From positions 1 to 64,000 of the forward strand of contig CACWXP010000014.1 in NCBI GenBank assembly GCA_902764875.1: a stretch of 64,000 nt of DNA, given 5' to 3'. Shown piece by piece: positions 1-7,165 of this stretch (the first letter of the stretch is position 1; each line of letters opens with the position of its first letter). The position numbers and the translations under genes are program-made. The notes under the pieces were generated by a model. The model saw only the letters and a program-made list of their open reading frames with translations. It had not been told where the DNA came from and did no database searches. Source of the stretch: an uncultured Eubacteriales bacterium. Its GTDB lineage: Bacteria > Bacillota > Clostridia > Christensenellales > Aristaeellaceae.

Positions 1-268
1 GCTACTTAATTAGGCGTTCTATTCTACTGTGGGGTACTTTCGTTTCGCAATCTGTTCCGCTTCTCAGCGGTCACTTTGAATCATACAGGAAGCTCCGTTT
101 CGTGTCGTTGGTGTCGGTTGACAATGGTATCTTATCAAATGTTTCAAAGTGTGTCAATAGGGTGTATGAATTATTTTGCAACATTTCAAAAACAATTATC
201 AAGTCATGTGACACGCTTTTCATGTTGTTTCTTTTGTGTCGTTAGGGTATACCCATATGACACACATT

Positions 269-1684
269 TTATTTTGAAACTTCATAATCCAATAATTCAA
301 CTCTCGCCTTGAATATTTTTGGACTCTTCTTTGTTGACATTGAAAAAGTCGATGATTCACCGGGGCGTAGATGCTCCCCGCCAACAGCATATGTCCAATC
401 AGTATCAACAACTGTTCCTGTATCGTCTAGAAACATACCCTTAACCTTAACATAATCATATGTCAAGTCTCCGTTATTTGTCACAGTGCCTTCAATAATC
501 ATGTATGATGTGTTACTTGTTAATTTCACATTTGAAATTTCTAGAACTTTTTCGCCTGATTCATAAGGAACAGGGGTAGCTGTAGTGCGAGTGTAAGTAT
601 AATTCGTGGTCGTCTTTTTGGAAGTGTTTTCGCTTCTATTTTTGTATGCATTATCGCTAGAACGAATAAATTTCGCCTTACCGTCAGACCTGTCTAAATG
701 TATTGAATTGTCTTTAGCAACCACAAGGCTATTTTTATCGTCGTTGCCAGCAATACTAATATAACCTTTATCGGGATACCATTGAATTTCATCATACCGT
801 CTAATACTTGGTTCACTATTCGCAGAATTAATTATGCGCTCCACGTAATCATTGCCGATAACATAGTATAAGTTAGTAGAATATGACGCAAGACTTTCAC
901 TTTTCCATGTACCAATCAAATCCATTTGCATTTCAGTAACAGAATCATAATGTTTCCTGTTGTTCACATCAATAAGATGATAGACTAAAAAACCACAACC
1001 AACAATCGCGCATAACGCAAAAACAGCAATTAAACCTTTTATGAATGATCTACGCTGATCGTTTTTCTTTTTTTTCTCTTTCGCTTCTTCCCTTTTGTTA
1101 ATTACATCAGCAACAAAATTCCTATTCCTAAGTTGAAGCAATTCTTCTTTTCTATTCCCACAACATGGGCATATGCCGTCCATTTGCCTATTAAAACTTC
1201 CGCACCCACAAAGCCAACCTTCTTCAAAAATCTCCGGAACATAAACAAACTGTATACCATATATTTCTGCTAGTGATTCTACAGTGGCACTATCCGTATC
1301 GTCATATTCCGTTACATCATAAGTATGATTATCTGCTCCCGCGTAAGTACTTATTGAGCCATCAGAATAGCGTATCTGATCCTCATACAGTTTCAGTTTC
1401 CGTATGTTGTTATCGGGTAATTCACGCTGAATACTGCCAGCTTCTCTATATGGTTCAACGAATATATCTTGGACAGTGAAGGAAAAAGATTCCTTTCCAT
1501 CAATCAAAACTTTTTCATTGAAGGCATTGTAACCAACTGCCCTGAATTTTATATCCGTTATAGATTTGCCGGTATTATTGAAAAACGCAATATCCGCAAG
1601 AGCAATCTTATCCTTTACGGTAATAGTTGCTGATATACTTTCCACATTTGCATTTAGGTCGATCACAATGCGTGTCTTTTTCAT
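269..1684 (-). CDS. Zinc-ribbon, single-TM, FxLYD-domain protein
   Basis: Function unknown; probably membrane-anchored with an exported C-terminal half. From the chosen start the protein is 471 aa. An N-terminal all-beta region (about 1-150) is followed by a four-cysteine zinc ribbon (CGC at about 159-161, CPCC at about 172-175), a Lys/Arg-rich stretch, one hydrophobic membrane helix (about 214-240), a middle domain, and a C-terminal FxLYD-like beta-sandwich (about 380-471). The ATG at 1684 is preferred because GGAGG lies a suitable distance upstream; an in-frame ATG at 1720 has no such site. It is divergent from an XRE repressor gene and shares palindromic operators with it. Base composition is clearly more AT-rich than the core genes to the right, which suggests acquired DNA. 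Confidence 0.7.
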   Translation of the reverse strand: MKKTRIVIDLNANVESISATITVKDKIALADIAFFNNTGKSITDIKFRAVGYNAFNEKVLIDGKESFSFTVQDIFVEPYREAGSIQRELPDNNIRKLKLYEDQIRYSDGSISTYAGADNHTYDVTEYDDTDSATVESLAEIYGIQFVYVPEIFEEGWLCGCGSFNRQMDGICPCCGNRKEELLQLRNRNFVADVINKREEAKEKKKKNDQRRSFIKGLIAVFALCAIVGCGFLVYHLIDVNNRKHYDSVTEMQMDLIGTWKSESLASYSTNLYYVIGNDYVERIINSANSEPSIRRYDEIQWYPDKGYISIAGNDDKNSLVVAKDNSIHLDRSDGKAKFIRSSDNAYKNRSENTSKKTTTNYTYTRTTATPVPYESGEKVLEISNVKLTSNTSYMIIEGTVTNNGDLTYDYVKVKGMFLDDTGTVVDTDWTYAVGGEHLRPGESSTFSMSTKKSPKIFKARVELLDYEVSK

Positions 1685-1710
1685 GTTCTCCCATCCTCCG
1701 ACCAATTCAT

Positions 1711-1744
1711 TAGTACCCAAAGGTACTATTTTGATAATACTACC
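1711..1744. promoter_or_regulatory. Overlapping palindromic operators between divergent genes
   Basis: TAGTACC (1711-1717) and GGTACTA (1722-1728) form a perfect inverted repeat around CAAA. The right arm reappears as the left arm of a second, longer dyad, GGTACTAT (1722-1729) with ATACTACC (1737-1744), 7 of 8 bases paired. Three half-sites of the same TAGTACC type thus lie in the intergenic space between the zinc-ribbon gene and the XRE gene. This is a typical binding site for a dimeric XRE autorepressor; the link to the neighbouring regulator is inference from position. Confidence 0.6.
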
Positions 1745-1796
1745 ATTATAAATGCAATAATGTCAACGGTATTTCCATTCGTGAGGGGGATATATC

Positions 1797-2024
1797 GTGG
1801 CGTTATTCCTTCGCCGTCTGCGTGATCTCAGGGAAGATAAAGACTTGTCGCAAGCTGACATAGCCTCAGTGCTTGATATTCCTCAAACGGTTTATTCTCG
1901 ATATGAGAGAGGGTATCAAACGATCCCGCTTGAGCATCTTATAACGCTATCAAAATTCTACAACGTTTCCCTTGACTACCTGACACAGGAGGCAACAAAG
2001 AATGAAAACGGGCGGAGGCGGTAA
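1797..2024 (+). CDS. XRE-family helix-turn-helix repressor
   Basis: A 75-residue stand-alone Cro/C1-type DNA-binding protein. The HTH spans about residues 5-62, with the family pattern visible: SQADIASVLDIPQTVYSRYERG, then a helix ending VSLDYL, as in PF01381-type proteins. There is no sensor or catalytic domain. It starts with GTG, preceded by GAGGGGGA. It is divergent from the zinc-ribbon protein gene and separated from it by palindromic operators, so it likely represses its own and that gene's transcription. Small repressors of this kind are common in integrative elements, in keeping with the AT-rich composition here. Confidence 0.85.
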   Translation: MALFLRRLRDLREDKDLSQADIASVLDIPQTVYSRYERGYQTIPLEHLITLSKFYNVSLDYLTQEATKNENGRRR

Positions 2025-2087
2025 CTCTCCGCCTGTTCATTTTCTCCTCTTGATCTATACGCCCGCGCCCATGGGAGGGGCGCGGGC
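2011..2087 (+). terminator. Two G+C-rich hairpins after the XRE gene
   Basis: GGCGGAG (2011-2017) pairs with CTCCGCC (2027-2033) across the XRE stop codon and is followed by a T-rich stretch, which fits a weak terminator. A second, perfect 9-bp stem, GCCCGCGCC (2061-2069) with GGCGCGGGC (2079-2087), stands out in AT-rich DNA but has no T tract. Together they probably end the repressor transcript. Confidence 0.45.
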
Positions 2088-2178
2088 ATCCATAGAATTG
2101 TTATGTGCTTCTCATATGTTAGTTTCTCAGGCGTAAACAACTGTCATATAAATTAGTTATGGGGGGTAAAGTACAATC

Positions 2179-2661
2179 TCATTCGTTCAGTTCATCAAGC
2201 AATTGTTGTATTTCATACGTGTTCATGTGCGCCAAATATTGCAAATATTCGTCATGTATTCCCTGCAATGGATTGTTCATGTATTCGCCTTGTGGTTGCT
2301 GTACAAAATACGGTCGCTTGTTTCCGCCCACTTTTAACGGCTGATCCAACAGCGCATAACCCCGAATAACTGTCCAGTTAATAAAATAGAAATGTTCATA
2401 CATATTGTATTTGTAATCAATTACCGTCATTTTCCGCAGCCTCTCGCGTATACGCTTGATATCCGCCTCGTCTATTCCGGTTGCGTTGCTTATGGCCTTT
2501 TGCGCGGGGGTAAACCCCTCCGCCTGATTCGCCAAATGCAATAGCAATTTCCGCTCCTATTTCGTCATTCTCGCATTGTCCGCGCACTTATTGACAATTT
2601 CGTCAACGTCAGTGCGTGGCGGTCTGTTTGCGCCGTGTACTATTCGCGGTGGCGTTTTCAA
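2179..2661 (-). pseudogene. Helix-turn-helix protein interrupted by an amber codon
   Basis: The reading frame begins at a TTG (2661) whose TTGA overlaps the stop of the upstream gene, with GGGGG eight bases before it, and continues for 160 codons except for a TAG at codon 35 (2557-2559). The sequence around the stop reads MTK-stop-ERKLLLHLANQAEG, a smooth continuation of one protein, so the stop looks like a point mutation. The part after the stop contains a winged-helix-like segment (FTPAQKAI, then GIDEADIKRIRERL) and a C-terminal region of unknown fold. A TTG at 2547 could restart a 122-residue product but has no clear ribosome-binding site. Family unknown; similar small HTH proteins occur in phages and conjugative elements. 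Pseudogene, restart or readthrough cannot be separated from sequence alone. Confidence 0.5.
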
Positions 2662-3611
2662 ACAGCATACCCCCTTTTTGCAAAAACAGACAGGTCAATA
2701 TATCTGTGGCGCGGGTCTCTCCTTCGTATTTCCTCAATGTATATTCTCCGTTCGCTTCCATCAGGATATAATGCTATATTCTTCAATGTGTTCAGGCGGT
2801 TGTATTGCATCTCCGCCGTTATCAATTGCCCATATGTGTTTTCATAATCTTGTAATATTTGGGGGTCTGCGTCTATCATCGTTACCGTTGCAAGGGGCAA
2901 CAGCTGATAAAAAGGAATGTGCCACATATTCACAATCATTCCGCCTGTACTATTATCCCATCGGCGGTACTTGCTCCAATACCTGTCATTTCTTTTCGGT
3001 ATGCGTACGTTTGCAATATCCCATTCCCGTTTATTTGTTATTGGGTCTTTTGCCATTGGTGGCAATATCATTTCTAAGCATCTCCGCAAGCGCGGTATAT
3101 CGTCAAACATGATACAAGCAAAAAGTTTTTCCTCGCTGTCTCTCAGCACATACGCCAGTTTATCAAACGCGCTCGCGGTTGTATTGGTATATCCTGCCTC
3201 CGCTTTCCTGTCCATGTATATCAAGTGATTAAAGATATTATATAGCCATCCAGGGAAGTCCGGGTCTCTTCCTTCCGCAATAGCTTTTTCAATATCCTTC
3301 TTACTCTGCAACAGGAATACTTCAAAGGGTATACTTCCTGTAGGTTCATAGTTATCATTTCCGCGTGTCAAAAAGTTTCGTATCGTCTTTACCTCTATAT
3401 GTCCGCCGTTCCCGTCGATTGAAAAGCCTGTACCATCCTCACCCTCGGAAGGAATACCCGCATTTATCCTGTGATCTATCATCTGATGTTCCGGCGAACA
3501 AAACCAATTTACATTCTCAATAATAAATGTTTCTACCTGTTTGTCTGTCATTCCGCAACGTCTCCTTATTTCTTTATTGTCTGTCTCCGGTATAGTCCAG
3601 TAAAGAAACAC
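2658..3611 (-). CDS. Unknown 317-aa protein, possible nuclease fold
   Basis: Not recognised as a named family. GTG start at 3611 with AAGGAGGAATT immediately before it. The N-terminal third contains the string HIEVKTIRNF (about residues 71-80) preceded by an acidic stretch with GEDGTGFSIDGNGG. An acidic residue followed by E-x-K recalls the PD-(D/E)xK nuclease core, but this is only a resemblance. The middle has alternating helices and strands with no signal peptide or membrane segment. It is translationally coupled (TTGA) to the amber-interrupted HTH gene and is AT-rich like the rest of the island. A restriction-like or mobile-element function is possible but unproven. Confidence 0.55.
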   Translation of the reverse strand: MFLYWTIPETDNKEIRRRCGMTDKQVETFIIENVNWFCSPEHQMIDHRINAGIPSEGEDGTGFSIDGNGGHIEVKTIRNFLTRGNDNYEPTGSIPFEVFLLQSKKDIEKAIAEGRDPDFPGWLYNIFNHLIYMDRKAEAGYTNTTASAFDKLAYVLRDSEEKLFACIMFDDIPRLRRCLEMILPPMAKDPITNKREWDIANVRIPKRNDRYWSKYRRWDNSTGGMIVNMWHIPFYQLLPLATVTMIDADPQILQDYENTYGQLITAEMQYNRLNTLKNIALYPDGSERRIYIEEIRRRDPRHRYIDLSVFAKRGYAV

Positions 3612-3860
3612 AATTCCTCCTTTCGTAATAATAGGGGTACTTTTCTCAGCATTTGCTAACCAATTTGAAAATTTTCCCCCACTTTTATAGAAACATCTCA
3701 GCGTGTTTTGTCTACCTGTGCTGAAAATTTTCCCACTATATATAGGACATATTTATTTACGTATGCCCAAATCTTTATATTTTTCCGTTCTACTATCTAT
3801 GGGAGCATTTTCAGGTCAATTTGTCAACCGGTTTCGAAAATTTTTTCGTCACAACCAATG

Positions 3861-3894
3861 AAAAAAATCCCCTCTTTCCTTCTTTGAAAGAGGG
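3861..3894 (-). terminator. Rho-independent terminator
   Basis: On the minus strand CCCTCTTTC (3894-3886) pairs with GAAAGAGGG (3878-3870) and is followed by GAT7. It lies about 150 bp downstream of the exported pyrophosphatase gene and would end its transcript. Confidence 0.75.
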
Positions 3895-3967
3895 TAGTAA
3901 AATGACGGTGTAGCCTTGTTTTTCAGCGTTTGGAATTATACTTCGAATCTTCTCACCCAGACGTCCC

Positions 3968-4000
3968 GGAAGCCTTGAAAATCAGGGCTTCCGTTTTTTT
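3968..4000 (+). terminator. Orphan plus-strand terminator
   Basis: GGAAGCC (3968-3974) pairs with GGCTTCC (3986-3992) and is followed by GTTTTTTT. The nearest plus-strand gene ends near 2024, so the transcript it serves is unknown; a small RNA or a truncated gene are both possible. Confidence 0.55.
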
Positions 4001-4043
4001 ACGCTGTAATCCTTAACAGTGATTGACAGAGTGACATGACCTT

Positions 4044-5090
4044 TCAGGGGGACCATTTCTCCAGCGTTTTGGTCAGGGGCGGAACGATCACCGCCTTGCG
4101 GGAAGCTTTCGGCGTAAAGATCACGGATCCGGAGCCATCGTAATCCGGGAAGCTTTCGGCCACAGCCTTTTCAGCATCCGGCCCGTACCAAATCAGGCGA
4201 GTCACGGCATCCGTCGAGATCATACAGAAAAGCATATCCAGCTTGCTGTTCGCATAGATCGATGGGAATGCTTCGATGATTTCTGCGGTCAGCGCCGCCA
4301 TGGTTTCCTCAGAGTCCGTATACACGTCGCCGATGCCGAAAGTATATTCGCCGGCCAGATATTCCTTGTAGTCCACATAATAGATCGCAGAAGGCGACAT
4401 ACCATCATAGGATGCCTTACTCTCCTTCATACCGGCGTAGAACGTCTCCACATCATCGATTTCGGCAACCGGCAGCAAGTATTCGTAGGCTTCACGGTCA
4501 AGGCCGGTCACATTGCTCGTCATTCCCTTTGTGTCGGAAAGGATGCTCATGAGCATCGCCCGCGCCATATCCCGGGTGATGCCGACGTTGCAGTCGAGAT
4601 ACATCTTGTACAGAATAGAAGAAGTGGCGCCGATGGGCATGGAGATAACCGGGATCCTCTCGGTGTTCCGGACGTCGCAGATGCCATGGTGATCGATGAT
4701 ACCGACTACGCGGGCTTTCTCCATGCCATCCAGCGCCTGGGAGTACTCGCTGTGATCCACCAGAACGAATTGCTTTCCTTCCGCGTTTTCCATGATTTCC
4801 GGCGCTGCCAGGCCAAAGGCTTCCAGCGCGAACTGCGTTTCATTGTTCACCCGAGCAGTGGCAACGGCCATAGCGTCAATGCCAAGCTGCCGCAGTAGAT
4901 AGGCACAGGCGATGGTGCTGCCGATCGTATCCGAATCGGGACTCTTATGGCCGATCACATAGGTAGTTTCGTTCCCATAGTCCACGGAGAGAAGGACGTC
5001 TGCAAACCCTGTTGGTTCCGCATGGACCGAAAGGCAGGAAAAGACCAGCATCATCACCAGGATCAAAGCCGAGATTTTCTTTTTCATCAT
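4044..5090 (-). CDS. Exported family II (DHH) inorganic pyrophosphatase
   Basis: Manganese-dependent family II pyrophosphatases hydrolyse pyrophosphate to two phosphates and are normally cytosolic. Here all DHH-family motifs are present: GHKSPDSDT at about 47-55, VDHSE at about 111-115, IDHH at about 132-135, SDTK at about 185-188, and a C-terminal DHHA2 domain with SRKAVIVPPL near the end (canonical SRKKQVVP). Unusually, the first 24 residues form a classical signal peptide: Lys-rich start, hydrophobic core, and VHA cleavage site. GGAGG lies 4 nt before this ATG and 7 nt before a second ATG at 5087, which may be the true start. The product is expected to be secreted or wall-associated. An exported phosphoesterase with altered specificity is the main alternative. 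Confidence 0.85.
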   Translation of the reverse strand: MMKKKISALILVMMLVFSCLSVHAEPTGFADVLLSVDYGNETTYVIGHKSPDSDTIGSTIACAYLLRQLGIDAMAVATARVNNETQFALEAFGLAAPEIMENAEGKQFVLVDHSEYSQALDGMEKARVVGIIDHHGICDVRNTERIPVISMPIGATSSILYKMYLDCNVGITRDMARAMLMSILSDTKGMTSNVTGLDREAYEYLLPVAEIDDVETFYAGMKESKASYDGMSPSAIYYVDYKEYLAGEYTFGIGDVYTDSEETMAALTAEIIEAFPSIYANSKLDMLFCMISTDAVTRLIWYGPDAEKAVAESFPDYDGSGSVIFTPKASRKAVIVPPLTKTLEKWSP

Positions 5091-5513
5091 AGCACCTCCG
5101 TTTTTTGTGCGTCCGTCCTCCGTGTTTAATTCAATCCATCGTACTGTTTCATGCTTCCCTGTGAATTTGTTAGCAATATATCACATACAGCCATCGATTA
5201 CAAGTTTATTCCTGCTCTGCCTCCGGCTGGTCATCGCCTTCTTTTTCATACCGCTGTTTCAGTATACCTGGTGTATGTCTGGCATTCCGGGGCTGGGTAA
5301 CACGGTAACAAAGTAACATCTAAAAATAGAGGGGTACGGGATTTTACGTATATATACGTACACACACGTAAACATAATAACCTTTTTTTCACGTGTACCT
5401 CTAAATATGTGTTACCATGGGTTTTTTTGTTACTTGTTACCCATTTCTGTGAAAACTGCTTCATGTCAAGTGAGCGAACATACCCCGTGTTTTCAATAAA
5501 GCGAGCTCCTTGA
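5091..5513. other. Gene-free AT-rich spacer with repeat array
   Basis: Between the pyrophosphatase start and the acetyltransferase remnant there is no credible gene. The stretch is AT-rich and carries the GTAACA inverted array (5297-5440). It probably marks a deletion or integration junction, because the gene to its right begins without its 5' half. Confidence 0.5.
5297..5440. repeat. Inverted GTAACA arrays flanking a 16-bp palindrome
   Basis: Three GTAACA units at 5297, 5305 and 5313 (exactly 8 bp apart) are mirrored by three TGTTAC units at 5410, 5428 and 5435. Inside them AGAGGGGTAC (5328-5337) is mirrored by GTACCTCT (5395-5402), and a perfect palindrome TACGTATATATACGTA occupies 5345-5360. 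The whole is a roughly symmetric structure of about 144 bp. Iteron-like repeats around a palindrome are typical of phage or plasmid replication origins and recombinase binding sites; which applies is not known. Confidence 0.7.
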
Positions 5514-5993
5514 CAAAAAGTTTCGTTTTTCCGCTCTTGGCCCGGCGCCGTAAGGAGTGATCATCCGGCCAGATCGGTCGCTGCCTGGGGAAAGTATGCG
5601 GAATACCTGACAAAAAACCACGGTCTTTCCGATATTTTCGGCGAAACCTCCCCTCTGGCAAAGTTCTACAAACTGGATGGAAAGGTACTGCTGATCGGCG
5701 TGGGCTATGATAAAAACACCTCCCTCCATCTGGCGGATGCGCGTGCCGAATATCCGGGCAAGCACACCTGTGTGGAGCACAGTGCCGTCCTGGAAAACGG
5801 CCGCCGCGTCTGGAAGGCCTATGAAACGCTCTTCGTCGACGGCGAGGATTTCACCGCGATCGGCGCGGCCTTTGAAGCCGCCCGCCCCGTCAAAAAGGCG
5901 CCCGTAGGCCAAACGGAATTAAGCCTCATGCGCCAGCGTGAATTGGTGGACTTTGCCGTTGAGTGGATTGAAAAAAACAGAACCGTTGTTTAA
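5514..5993 (+). pseudogene. AAC(3)-type aminoglycoside acetyltransferase remnant (C-terminal half)
   Basis: The frame is open from just after a TGA at 5511 to a TAA at 5991 and encodes about 159 residues matching the C-terminal half of the AAC(3)/YokD antibiotic N-acetyltransferase family. Diagnostic strings are WPGAVRSDHPARSVAAWGK (5540-5596) and GVGYDKNTSLHLADARA, containing the family's NTSLH segment. The family is usually about 260-280 residues, so roughly the first 110 are missing and there is no start codon or ribosome-binding site at the left end. It abuts the AT-rich repeat region, so the truncation probably came with that rearrangement. Likely non-functional. Confidence 0.85.
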
Positions 5994-6026
5994 CCCGCTG
6001 CTGCCTTCTTCATAAACCCTGAACCA

Positions 6027-6734
6027 TCAAGTTCCTCTCAGGCAATTCTTATACCAGGTTAAAAGCATCAGCGCGTCGCTGTACGTCATGCCTTTCCCGT
6101 CCTCTCCGGGCGCCGCAATCAACTCCAGCCCCTGCAGAATCCGGTGCTCCGGCATCGTCAGTTTCAGTTCCTCCAGGATCCGGTTGAACATCGCCGCCTT
6201 GTATCCGTCCAGCGTTTCATTCGGGTTCTTCGATGCATAAACCTCCATCAGGTTGTAAAGATCCCCGAAAACCTTCATCACGTATTCCAGCTCGTGGGCG
6301 TCCGTAATGAACCAGAACTTTTCTTTCGAACCTGAGGCAGTCTCCGAATTTACCGTTGCCTTTCCCTGTTCCATTTTGATTTTTCGCCCCTCTTCCTTCA
6401 AAAACCGGATCCCGGCTTCAACCTGCCGCATCATCCGCTCCGGATCCTTCTTCAGCTCCGCCAGCTCCCGTTTCCTTTCGCACCGGCGTAAAAAAGCGTC
6501 CCGGATGTCCTCCGGAACGTGGTTGGGAACCACCAGCGAAAAATAGTTCTCATTCGGATACATCTTTCCTGGGAAAAGCGGTACCACCTGTCCGATTACC
6601 TTCCGCTGCACCCGTGAATCTCCCGTATCCTTGTTGTATCTTCGCTCAACTTCCAGCGAAACCCATTTTTCTTTCCGAATCACAATTCTGTACTGATCAA
6701 ACGGGATTTCAACCGGGTAATCTTTCAAATACAT
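6027..6734 (-). CDS. Unknown 235-aa protein with IS1634-like N-terminus
   Basis: No named family recognised. Residues 20-60 include RYNKDTGDSRVQRKVIGQV and PNENYF. This resembles the N-terminal segment of IS1634-type transposases (tyrosine or glycine, then K/R-rich, then KxIG), but the catalytic DDE core is absent. The middle (about 75-130) is Lys/Glu-rich and probably helical, and the C-terminal 90 residues look like a compact helical domain. The gene is followed by the acetyltransferase remnant on the other strand. It may be a domesticated transposase fragment or a lineage-specific protein. Confidence 0.55.
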   Translation of the reverse strand: MYLKDYPVEIPFDQYRIVIRKEKWVSLEVERRYNKDTGDSRVQRKVIGQVVPLFPGKMYPNENYFSLVVPNHVPEDIRDAFLRRCERKRELAELKKDPERMMRQVEAGIRFLKEEGRKIKMEQGKATVNSETASGSKEKFWFITDAHELEYVMKVFGDLYNLMEVYASKNPNETLDGYKAAMFNRILEELKLTMPEHRILQGLELIAAPGEDGKGMTYSDALMLLTWYKNCLRGT

Positions 6735-7165
6735 ACCGTTCCCTCCTCGAGTGTCATAGTGCCAGAGTGACAGAGTGACATGGACTTTAGCCCCTCACTC
6801 CCGAATCCAGAATTCAGCCGCGCCGACCCGTCCATCGGCTGCAAAACAGAATGTTCCATTTCGACTCCTCCCTAAAAAATATCACAAAAAAAGCTCCTCG
6901 AAGGAGCTTTCATCTTGCGCATCATAAGAATACCACACTTCGTCGCAGCATACAATAGCTAACGTACTGCCAGTGTAGTGCCAAATTCAACCCATTACAG
7001 TATATCACTTGTTGCCCCGGCAATCAGCGTGCAGTCACCCTGCAGTCACCCGGCAAACACCCGGCAATTTTTCTTCCATAGCTATGTTCCGCCTTTTGTC
7101 CGAATCCGTCATGTTGATAGGATTGTGTCAAACCGACCGTTTTCACGCTTCGGCATGGTACGCAT
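6735..7165. other. Gene-free spacer with terminator and short repeats
   Basis: This 431-bp gap holds a second copy of GACAGAGTGACATG (near 6769, also near 4024), a minus-strand terminator at 6886-6910, and a short tandem duplication of GCAGTCACCC near 7030-7050. No coding sequence with a plausible start was seen. Confidence 0.5.
6886..6910 (-). terminator. Rho-independent terminator
   Basis: On the minus strand AAGCTCCT (6909-6902) pairs with AGGAGCTT (6898-6891) around a 3-nt loop and is followed by a run of T. It would end the transcript of the membrane-protein genes at 7166-8820. Confidence 0.7.

Larger units (their letters stand above)
3612..4043. other. Gene-free AT-rich junction
   Basis: This 430-bp stretch joins the AT-rich island to normal chromosomal genes. 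It holds a minus-strand terminator hairpin (3861-3894), a plus-strand terminator hairpin (3968-4000) and a short repeat, GACAGAGTGACATG, near 4024-4037 that recurs near 6769. No credible coding sequence was seen. The plus-strand terminator has no plus-strand gene to serve, so it may be a leftover from an integration site. Confidence 0.5.

Noticed and set aside
76-312. Possible 78-aa plus-strand gene near the left edge
   Set aside because: No ribosome-binding site, unusual cysteine and tyrosine content, and overlap with the 3' end of the zinc-ribbon gene.
2576-3228. Plus-strand open frames over the unknown 317-aa gene
   Set aside because: The minus-strand gene has a strong ribosome-binding site and coherent protein; the plus frames have many cysteines and no start signals.
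3925-3965. tRNA-like string (TTCGAATC) near the island boundary
   Set aside because: Only a T-loop-like stretch is present; no matching acceptor, anticodon or D arms could be drawn.
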